NCBI RefSeq assembly: GCF_011764565.1
Contig: NZ_AP022871.1
Coordinates: forward strand, 2,852,320 to 2,916,319
DNA from: Phytohabitans suffuscus
GTDB lineage: Bacteria; Actinomycetota; Actinomycetes; Mycobacteriales; Micromonosporaceae
Direction: 5' to 3'
Length of the DNA stretch: 64,000 nucleotides
In this document: piece after piece, positions 58,187-64,000 of the stretch
How positions within the stretch are numbered: the stretch's first letter is position 1
How the letters are laid out: each line of letters begins with the position of its first letter
Notes under the pieces: generated by a model
What the model saw: only the letters and a program-made list of their open reading frames with translations
Databases searched by the model: none
What the model was told of the DNA's origin: nothing
Made by a program: the position numbers and the translations under genes

Positions 58187-59000
58187 GCTCGCCGTCAGGA
58201 AAACGTACAAGCTCTTCATCGGGGGCAAGTTTCCGCGCAGCGAGTCAGGGCGGTCGTATCTCGTGCAGGACGCCAACGTGGCACTGGCCTCGCGCAAGGA
58301 CGTGCGCGACGCGGTGGTCGCCGCCCGCGCGGCGGTGAAGGGGTGGTCCGGCGCCACGGCGTACAACCGGGGCCAGATCCTCTACCGGGCGGCCGAGATG
58401 CTGGAGGGCCGGCGCGACCAGTTCGTGGCCCTGGGCGAGCCCGAGGCCGAGGTGGACGCGGCGATCGACCGCTGGGTCTGGTACGCCGGCTGGTCCGACA
58501 AGATCGCCCAGGTGTACGGCAACGCCAACCCGGTCGCCGGCCCGTACTTCAACCTCTCCTCGCCCGAGCCCACCGGCGTGGTCGGTGTGGTCGCCCCGCC
58601 CGAGTCGGCCCTGCTCGGCCTGGTCAGCGTGGTGGCGCCGGCGATCGTCACCGGCAACACGGTGATCGTGCTGGCCGCCGAGGAGCGCCCGCTCGCCGCG
58701 GTCACGCTCGCCGAGGTGCTGGCCACTTCCGACCTGCCCGGCGGCGTGGTCAACCTCCTGACCGGCAAGGTGGCCGAGACCGCCCCGTGGCTGGCCGCCC
58801 ACATGGACGTCAACGCGCTCGACCTGGCCGGCGTCCGCGACGCGGCGCTGGCGACGTCGCTGGAGGAGGCCGCGGCCGAAAACCTCAAGCGCGTGCTGCG
58901 CCCGCCGGCCGCTCCGGTGGACTGGTCCGCCGACCCGGGCATCGGCCGGATGACCGCCTTCCTGGAGACCAAGACCGTGTGGCACCCCAAGGGCACCTAG
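58179..59000 (+). CDS. Truncated aldehyde dehydrogenase-like protein
   Basis: A 273-residue protein resembling the N-terminal NAD-binding half of ALDH: KLFIGGKFPRSESGRSY, then FNLSSPEPTGVVGVVAP and GNTVIVLAAEE. It ends before the catalytic Cys region and no continuing frame exists downstream, so it cannot act alone as a dehydrogenase. Short partners of this type occur beside full-length ALDH and deoC in other actinobacteria (recollection), suggesting a regulatory or complex-forming subunit rather than recent decay. Confidence 0.8.
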   Translation: MSRLAVRKTYKLFIGGKFPRSESGRSYLVQDANVALASRKDVRDAVVAARAAVKGWSGATAYNRGQILYRAAEMLEGRRDQFVALGEPEAEVDAAIDRWVWYAGWSDKIAQVYGNANPVAGPYFNLSSPEPTGVVGVVAPPESALLGLVSVVAPAIVTGNTVIVLAAEERPLAAVTLAEVLATSDLPGGVVNLLTGKVAETAPWLAAHMDVNALDLAGVRDAALATSLEEAAAENLKRVLRPPAAPVDWSADPGIGRMTAFLETKTVWHPKGT

Positions 59001-59527
59001 GGCGCCGCCTCCAGCTCGCTGAGGGCGGCCTGCCCGATGCGCTCGTAGGCGCCGGAGGCGCCGAGCTTGAAGAACTCGATGCTGGCATCCCGTCGATCAG
59101 TCGGGTGCCGGTCGACGATCCAGTACTCCGGGATTCCGGCCCCGGCGTAGACCCGCGGCTTGACGAGGCGGTCCTCTTCCACCGAGTCGGGCGAGACGAC
59201 CTCGACAACGAGGGTGAAGGCAGCCGGGTCGTGCCGCGACCGATCGAGGTCGGGCTCTTCCCGGAAGACCCCGACGTCGGGGTAGCGAACCCTTCGCCCG
59301 CTGATCCGGATGCCCTGCTCAAGGTAGGCGGGTCGGCCCTGCGCGACAAGCGCGTTGCACAACCGCCTGGCGATGTCGGCGTGCCAAGCCTTCACCGGCG
59401 ACATCAAGATGAGCCTCCCGTTGTCCAGCTCGAAGCGGATCCCGGTGTTGGCGAGGGAGGCTCCGATCTCATCGAGGTCGTCCTCGGTGAGACCTTCTTG
59501 GATGAGGTCGATCGGAAACTCAACCAT
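58997..59527 (-). CDS. Uma2 family (DUF820) putative endonuclease
   Basis: 176 residues with a restriction-endonuclease-like core: RFELDNGRLILMSPVKAWHADI, VRYPDVGVF, then LVVEVVSPDSVEEDRLVKPRVYAGAGIPEYWIVD, giving the PD-(D/E)xK-type acidic pattern. Members are common, mobile and mostly uncharacterised. ATG 59527 is chosen by GGAGTGGC upstream; longer frames are proline-rich and unlikely. Its stop overlaps that of the opposing truncated ALDH gene. Confidence 0.85.
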   Translation of the reverse strand: MVEFPIDLIQEGLTEDDLDEIGASLANTGIRFELDNGRLILMSPVKAWHADIARRLCNALVAQGRPAYLEQGIRISGRRVRYPDVGVFREEPDLDRSRHDPAAFTLVVEVVSPDSVEEDRLVKPRVYAGAGIPEYWIVDRHPTDRRDASIEFFKLGASGAYERIGQAALSELEAAP

Positions 59528-59593
59528 GGTTGCCACTCCACTCACGCGGCTCAGGATGTCATCGTACGATCGGACTCCGCTGCCCCGCTTGCC

Positions 59594-59624
59594 CCGATCA
59601 AGGGCTTTTGCGTCGATCAAGGAA
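59594..59624. repeat. Two copies of a GATCAAGG intergenic motif
   Basis: CCGATCAAGGG (from 59594) and GTCGATCAAGGAA (from 59612) lie close together in the divergent Uma2/blaI spacer. The same core occurs at 18916-18926 and in the long hairpin at 36851-36912. Confidence 0.6.
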
Positions 59625-59718
59625 CGGAGCGGGTCCAGGCGGCTGAACAGTAGCCGCCACCTCTGGTCGAGAGTCCGGACGGTGGGACGGACAGGGGCGG
59701 ATGGGTCGGTCGGGTCGG

Positions 59719-59724
59719 TAGGAT
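59719..59724 (+). promoter_or_regulatory. -10 hexamer of blaI
   Basis: TAGGAT seven bases before GTG 59732. Confidence 0.5.
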
Positions 59725-59731
59725 CGGGGGC

Positions 59732-60097
59732 GTGATGCGGCTGGGTGAGTTGGAGCGCGCGGTGATGGACGTGCTGTGGGATCGCGGCACGCCGTTGACC
59801 GTGCGGGAGGTCGCCGAGGCCCTGCACAACCGCGAGCTTGCCTACACCACCGTCATGACCGTGCTGGACCGGCTGGCCGGCAAGGAGATGGTCGAGCGGG
59901 AGCGGGCCGGGCGGGCCTGGAGCTACCGGCCGGCGGCCAGCCGCGAGGCATACATCGCCCAGCTCATGCTCGACGCCCTCGACCTCTCCAGCAGCCGCGA
60001 CGCGGCACTGGTGCGCTTCGCCCGCTCGGTGAGCGGCACCGAGGCCGAGGTGCTGCGGGCTGCCCTGGCCGAGGAAACCGCGGACGGGAAAGACTGA
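59732..60097 (+). CDS. BlaI/MecI/CopY family regulator
   Basis: A 121-residue winged-helix protein: LGELERAVMDVLWDRGTPLTVREVAEAL, then AYTTVMTVLDRLAGKEMVERERAGRAWSYRP, and a helical dimerisation tail with DAALVRFARSVS. This family binds TACA/TGTA palindromes and is removed by a signalling M56 protease, encoded just downstream. Palindromes of this type lie 1 kb away at the cydAB promoter. Confidence 0.92.
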   Translation: MMRLGELERAVMDVLWDRGTPLTVREVAEALHNRELAYTTVMTVLDRLAGKEMVERERAGRAWSYRPAASREAYIAQLMLDALDLSSSRDAALVRFARSVSGTEAEVLRAALAEETADGKD

Positions 60098-60102
60098 CCG
60101 CC

Positions 60103-61041
60103 ATGGTCTACGCGGTGCATTTCGCCGTCGCCGTGCTGGCGTGCTACCTCATCGCACAGGTGCTGACCCGCTCCACGTGGACCTACGACTCGCCCCGCGT
60201 CGCGATCATCTGCTGGCAGGCGGTCGGGCTCGCGCTGGGGCTGTCGGCGATCGGGCTGCCGCTGGCGGCGGGCCTCGCGCCGTACGACGACGGCGTCGGC
60301 ACCGCGCTGCTGCGGCTCGCCTCCGGTGAGCTGGTGCCGGGCTTCGGGCTGGCGCACGCGGCGCTTGTCGCGGGCGGGTTCGGCGTCGGCGGGGTGCTGA
60401 TCGGCACGACCGTCATCTGCGGCCTGCGCGCGCTCAGCGCCCAGCGCCGCCACCGAGACCTGCTCACGCTCGTGGCCCGCGACGACCCGGCCGCGCCGGG
60501 CGCGCTCGTGCTCGACCACCCGAGCGCCGCGGCGTACTGCCTGCCCGGCGTGCGGCCGACCGTCGTGGTCAGCGCCGGCACGCTCAGCCTGCTCGACCGC
60601 GCCCAGCTCGCCGCGGTGCTCAGCCACGAGCGGGCGCACGCCGACGAGCGGCACGACCTGGTGCTGCTGCCGTTCACGGCGCTGTGCCGGGCGCTGCCGT
60701 GGGCGGCCTGGGTGCGGGCGGCGCGCGACACCGTCGCGCTGCTCGTCGAGATGCGCGCCGACGACCGGGCGCGGCGGCAGCACATGGACGGCGCGCTCGC
60801 CGCGGCCCTCCTGCGCTTCGCCTCGGCCCCGTCCCGGGTGACGCCGGCGGGCGCGCTCGGCATCGCGGAGATCCGCACCACCCGCCCGCTGCCGATCACG
60901 CTCAGCATCGCCGACAGCCACCTCGACGCCCGGGTGCGCCGGCTGCTCACGACCGGCCGTCCGCCCCGCGTCCGCGGCGCGATCGCGCTCGGCGTCACCG
61001 CGACCCTGGTCGTCACGACCGTCGCGCTCTTCGTCGGCTAG
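60103..61041 (+). CDS. M56 family metallopeptidase
   Basis: 312 residues. Membrane helices near 4-20, 35-60, 80-105 and the C-terminus surround a zinc-protease site HERAH (AVLSHERAHADERHDL, near residue 170), with a CLPGVRPTVVVSAG strand before it. There is no extracellular penicillin-binding sensor domain as in BlaR1. With BlaI it forms the usual two-gene unit and probably inactivates that repressor in response to an envelope or respiratory cue. Confidence 0.9.
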   Translation: MVYAVHFAVAVLACYLIAQVLTRSTWTYDSPRVAIICWQAVGLALGLSAIGLPLAAGLAPYDDGVGTALLRLASGELVPGFGLAHAALVAGGFGVGGVLIGTTVICGLRALSAQRRHRDLLTLVARDDPAAPGALVLDHPSAAAYCLPGVRPTVVVSAGTLSLLDRAQLAAVLSHERAHADERHDLVLLPFTALCRALPWAAWVRAARDTVALLVEMRADDRARRQHMDGALAAALLRFASAPSRVTPAGALGIAEIRTTRPLPITLSIADSHLDARVRRLLTTGRPPRVRGAIALGVTATLVVTTVALFVG

Positions 61042-61084
61042 GCCGACCACCCACGATCACCCCGGGGCCTCACTGTAGGGTCGT

Positions 61085-61130
61085 CTACTACAAGACGTCG
61101 TAGAATTAGGTAGACGGCCTACATGTAGGC
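61085..61130. promoter_or_regulatory. Cluster of BlaI-like palindromes at the cydA promoter
   Basis: CTACTACAAGACGTCGTAG (61085-61103; 7-bp arms, one mismatch) and the perfect palindrome GCCTACATGTAGGC (61117-61130). A -10 candidate TAGAAT (61101-61106) overlaps the first. The second lies at the expected transcript start. TACA/TGTA cores match known BlaI/MecI operators. Confidence 0.6.
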
Positions 61131-61159
61131 TGACTGAAGAGCCGACTCGGGAGGGCCCC

Positions 61160-62422
61160 ATGGACCCGCTTCTCGTCGCGCGCCTTCAGTTCGCGACCAC
61201 CACCTCGATCCACTTTCTCTTCGTGCTCGTCACGCTCGGTCTCGTCACGCTGCTGGTGTACCTGCAGACCGCCTGGTTTCTCACCCGCAAGCCGGTCTAC
61301 GAGCGGCTGACCCGCTTCTGGGGCACCTTCTACCTGGTCAACTACGCGCTGGGGATCACCACGGGCATCGTGATGGAGTTCCAGTTCGGGCTGAACTGGA
61401 GCGGGCTCTCCCGATACGTCGGCAACGTCTTCGGTGCCCCGCTGGCGATCGAGACGCTCGTGGCGTTCTTCCTGGAGTCCACGCTGCTCGGCATGTGGAT
61501 CTTCGGGTGGCACCGGCTACGGCGCGGGGCACACCTCGCGCTGCTCTACGGCGTCGCGATCACGGCGTACGCGTCGGCGTTCTGGATCCTGGTCGCCAAC
61601 TCGTGGCTCCAGCACCCGGTGGGATACCGACAGGAGGGCGGGGTCGCGCACCTCACCGACTTCGGCGCGCTGCTGACCAACCCGGCGTTCGGCAACGCGT
61701 TCGGCCACGTGGTGTCGGCCGCGCTCACCACCGGCGGCTTTCTCGTGGCGGGGATCAGCTCGTGGCAGCTCATCCGCCGCACCGCGGACTACGAGGCGTT
61801 TCGCCGGTCGCTGCGGATCGGCGTGGTCACCGCGAGCCTCGGCGTGACGCTCGTGATGGGCTTCGGCTTCGCCCAGTTCGGCTACCTCGGCGAGATCCAG
61901 CCCACCAAGTTCGGCGACGACGAGGACAAGGCCGCGGCCGCCGCCGACTTCGCCGCACGCTTCGGTGGCAGCCCGGCCGACTACCTGCCGCCGAGCTGGA
62001 TCGGCGGGCCGCTCGGCTTCATGATCCTCATCGCGTTCACGCTGATGTGGGTCTGGTTCTTCATCCCCTTCTTCTACCGCGACTGGATCATCCGCCTGAA
62101 GCTGCCGCTCGTCCTGCTCATGATCGCCACCCCGCTGCCCTTCGTCGCGGCGATCTCCGGCTGGCTCTTCCGCGAGGTCGGCCGCCAGCCCTGGGTCGTG
62201 TACGGCCTGCTGCCCACCGAGGCCGCGGTCACCCGGACGAGCGGCGCCGTCATGCTCACCTCGTACATCGGCTTCACCGTGCTGCTGCTCGGGCTCGCCG
62301 TCGCCGACTGGGTGCTGCTCGCCCGGGTCGCGCACCGGGGCACCGCCGACCCCGCGCTCGGCCGCCGGCCGGACGAGCCGCTCCCCCGACCCGCCGACCG
62401 GCCCGAGCCGGTCCTGGCCTGA
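61160..62422 (+). CDS. cydA: Cytochrome bd ubiquinol oxidase subunit I
   Basis: 420 residues with nine hydrophobic segments. Near the N-terminus is heme-ligand His in FATTTSIHFLFVLVT; EFQFGLNWSGLSRYVGNVFG and FFLESTLLG follow, and the quinol-oxidase motif GRQPWVVYGLLPTEAAVT is near residue 345. The quinol loop is short, as in Gram-positive enzymes, which explains the length below the E. coli 522. High-affinity oxygen reduction at the membrane. ATG with GGGAGGG upstream. Confidence 0.95.
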   Translation: MDPLLVARLQFATTTSIHFLFVLVTLGLVTLLVYLQTAWFLTRKPVYERLTRFWGTFYLVNYALGITTGIVMEFQFGLNWSGLSRYVGNVFGAPLAIETLVAFFLESTLLGMWIFGWHRLRRGAHLALLYGVAITAYASAFWILVANSWLQHPVGYRQEGGVAHLTDFGALLTNPAFGNAFGHVVSAALTTGGFLVAGISSWQLIRRTADYEAFRRSLRIGVVTASLGVTLVMGFGFAQFGYLGEIQPTKFGDDEDKAAAAADFAARFGGSPADYLPPSWIGGPLGFMILIAFTLMWVWFFIPFFYRDWIIRLKLPLVLLMIATPLPFVAAISGWLFREVGRQPWVVYGLLPTEAAVTRTSGAVMLTSYIGFTVLLLGLAVADWVLLARVAHRGTADPALGRRPDEPLPRPADRPEPVLA

Positions 62423-62434
62423 CGGAGGCACGCT

Positions 62435-63448
62435 ATGGTGACCGTCTGGTACGGCCTTCTCGGCCTCTTCTTCGCCGCCTACCTCGTGCTCGGCGGCTAC
62501 GACTACGGGTCCGGGCTGCTGCTCGCCCGCGGCCGCACCGGCGCGGACCGGCGGGCGGTGCTCACCTCTCTCGGGCCGTTCTTCCTCGGCAACGAGGTGT
62601 GGCTGGTGGCGGCGGTCGGCATCCTCTTCGGGGCGTTCCCGACGCTGGAGGGCGAGTTGCTCTCCGGCCTCTACCCGGCGGTGCTGCTGGCGCTGGCCGG
62701 TGTGCTCACGGTCACCGCGGCCGTGCAGCTACGCAGCCGGTCGCTCTCCACCCCCGGAAAACCTGAGCGCGCCCGCACCGCCTGGGACCGCGTCATCACC
62801 GCGGGCAGCGCCCTCGCCGCGCTCGGCTGGGGCGCGGTCCTCGGCGGGCTCCTGCAGGGGGTGCCGCTGCACGACGACGGCCACGTCGAGGGGGTGGCAC
62901 ACATTTTCACGCCCTTCGCGGCGGCTTCCGCCGTGACGCTGCTCACGCTCGCGGCGGTGCACGGGGCCGCGTTCCTCGCGCTGCGCCTGCCCGGGGGCGG
63001 GCACGCGAAGACAGGACGCCGGCTGGTGCCGTGGGCGCTCGCCGCGGTCGCCGCCACCACCGTCGTGGGCGTTCTCTCTTCCCGGGTACGCGACGCGGTG
63101 CACCGCCCAGCCGTGGCCGTACCCCTGTTGTGCCTGCTGGTGGCGGCGCTGGTGGTCGCCGGCGGCGCGCTCGCCCGGGGGCGGCCGGGCGTGGGTTTCG
63201 CCGCCACATCGGTGGCGCTGGTCGTGCCGGTCGCGCTCGCCGGCGCGGCCACGTGGCCCTACGCGCTGGTCTCCACGGTCGACCCGGCGGCCAGCCTCAC
63301 CGTCGCCGACGCCGCCGCGAGCGGTCCCACGCTACGGCTGCTTAGCTGGTTGGCGGTGCCGCTCGTTCCGGTCTTACTAAGCTTCCAGATGATGTCCTGG
63401 TGGGTCTTCCGCGGACGGATCGACGGCAGGGCGCCGGTGTACTGGTGA
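62435..63448 (+). CDS. cydB: Cytochrome bd ubiquinol oxidase subunit II
   Basis: 337 residues with about eight helices. The N-terminus WYGLLGLFFAAYLVLGGYDYGSGLLL and the following RRAVLTSLGPFFLGNEVWLVAAVG are CydB signatures. It partners CydA 12 bases upstream. The stop overlaps the cydD start as GTGA. Confidence 0.94.
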   Translation: MVTVWYGLLGLFFAAYLVLGGYDYGSGLLLARGRTGADRRAVLTSLGPFFLGNEVWLVAAVGILFGAFPTLEGELLSGLYPAVLLALAGVLTVTAAVQLRSRSLSTPGKPERARTAWDRVITAGSALAALGWGAVLGGLLQGVPLHDDGHVEGVAHIFTPFAAASAVTLLTLAAVHGAAFLALRLPGGGHAKTGRRLVPWALAAVAATTVVGVLSSRVRDAVHRPAVAVPLLCLLVAALVVAGGALARGRPGVGFAATSVALVVPVALAGAATWPYALVSTVDPAASLTVADAAASGPTLRLLSWLAVPLVPVLLSFQMMSWWVFRGRIDGRAPVYW

Positions 63449-64000
63449 GACGCCGCCCCTTCGATCCACGCCTGCTGCGCCGGGTCCCCGCGACCCGGCG
63501 GCAGTTCGCCGCGCTCGGGTTCCTGGGCGTGGCCGCCGCGGTGGTCGTGATCGCCCAGGCCACGACGCTGGCGGCGCTGCTCGCCGGCGCGGCCGGTGGG
63601 CGGTTGGACCGGGCGGCGCTGGCCGGGTTCGTGGCGGCGGTGGCGGCCCGTGCGGGCGTGGTGTGGGCGCAGGGCGTCGTCGCCGCGCGGGCGGCGGCCA
63701 CGGTCAAGGCGGCGCTGCGGGGCGAGCTGCTCACCGCGGTCGGGCAGCGCGGGCCGCAGTGGGTGGCCGGGCAGCGGGCCGGCGAGATCGCGACGCTGGC
63801 CGGGCGCGGCCTCGACGCGCTCGACGCGTACTTCACCGGCTACCTGCCGCAGCTCGTGCTCGGCGTGACCGTGCCGGTCGCGGTGCTGGGGCGGATGGTC
63901 CTCGCCGACTGGAGCTCGGCGCTGATCGTGGCGGTCACCCTCCCGCTCATCCCGATCTTCGGGGCGCTGCTGGGGTGGCACACCGAGGCCGCGACCAAGC
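63445..64000 (+). CDS. cydD: CydD-type ABC exporter, N-terminal part
   Basis: About 185 residues are visible before the right edge. The start reads MRRRPFDPRLLRRVPATRRQ, then a membrane helix, AARAAATVKAALRGELLTAV, a RAGEIATLAGRGLDALDAYFTGYLPQ loop and more helices, the N-terminal membrane domain of CydD. CydDC exports thiols needed for cytochrome bd assembly. Translation is coupled to cydB through GTGA. The ATPase domain lies outside the window. Confidence 0.85.
   Translation, partial: MRRRPFDPRLLRRVPATRRQFAALGFLGVAAAVVVIAQATTLAALLAGAAGGRLDRAALAGFVAAVAARAGVVWAQGVVAARAAATVKAALRGELLTAVGQRGPQWVAGQRAGEIATLAGRGLDALDAYFTGYLPQLVLGVTVPVAVLGRMVLADWSSALIVAVTLPLIPIFGALLGWHTEAATK

Noticed and set aside
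58179..59000. Frameshifted full-length ALDH
   Set aside because: No continuing ALDH sequence occurs in any frame downstream; the opposite-strand Uma2 gene occupies that DNA, so it is a genuinely short protein.

Overview
The window is 64 kb of very GC-rich chromosome from an actinobacterium, most likely a member of the Micromonosporaceae (inference from gene families, not from a marker gene). Supporting families are a GTP-dependent PEP carboxykinase, a GuaB1-type GMP reductase, biotin-dependent acyl-CoA carboxylase with its small epsilon subunit, a Z-FPP-synthase-type prenyltransferase, a mycosin protease and the ATP-grasp/alpha-E/transglutaminase operon. I saw no rRNA, tRNA, CRISPR array, transposase or phage gene. 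Most of the window is ordinary core metabolism and envelope biology. More than twenty genes start 6-8 bases after a TAnnnT hexamer, the pattern of leaderless transcripts.

Layout. 1-5.2 kb: end of otsB, a prenyltransferase, a geranylgeranyl-reductase-like flavoprotein with a membrane partner, and pckG. 5.5-8 kb: ECF sigma factor, two GtrA proteins, a PH-domain protein. 8-31.7 kb: the acyl-CoA carboxylase set (birA, accD, accE, maf, accA) in order but spread over 22 kb. Between its members lie a lower-GC AlbA_2/GHKL plus ParA cassette, an M50 protease, a GH25 lysozyme, a PGRP amidase, a Ser/Thr kinase, a type VII secretion-associated cluster with a mycosin, an ECF sigma/membrane regulator pair, an MFS pump and a PadR-controlled ABC exporter. 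30.2-36.9 kb: guaB1, a 750-bp non-coding inverted-repeat element, and two back-to-back drug-efflux operons (tetR-MFS and marR-ABC). 36.9-41.7 kb: a threonyl-tRNA synthetase lacking its editing region behind a threonine leader peptide and attenuator, then the transglutaminase/alpha-E/ATP-grasp operon. 42-54.6 kb: DedA, LpdA-like quinone reductase, small operons, an M20 amidohydrolase, a second Ser/Thr kinase, phosphosugar mutase and a GPP34 protein. 54.6-64 kb: a broken NUDIX gene, upp, deoC with two aldehyde dehydrogenases, Uma2, BlaI/M56, and cydAB with the start of cydD.

Six single-base deletions in short G/C runs break five otherwise well-conserved genes (accD twice, GH25, a kinase, a type VII-associated gene, upp). 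The simplest reading is assembly indel error. Two further genes (AlbA_2/GHKL and NUDIX) have lost internal coding sequence as well as frame and look like real pseudogenes.

The most interesting signals are: the threonine-codon leader peptide and terminator in front of a truncated ThrRS; a pair of matching 16-bp PadR operators; a cluster of BlaI-like TACA/TGTA palindromes at the cydAB promoter close to a blaI gene; the two tandem inverted-repeat non-coding units after guaB1; and the AlbA_2/GHKL-ParA cassette, which is the best candidate for an undescribed conflict-type system although its first gene is broken here.
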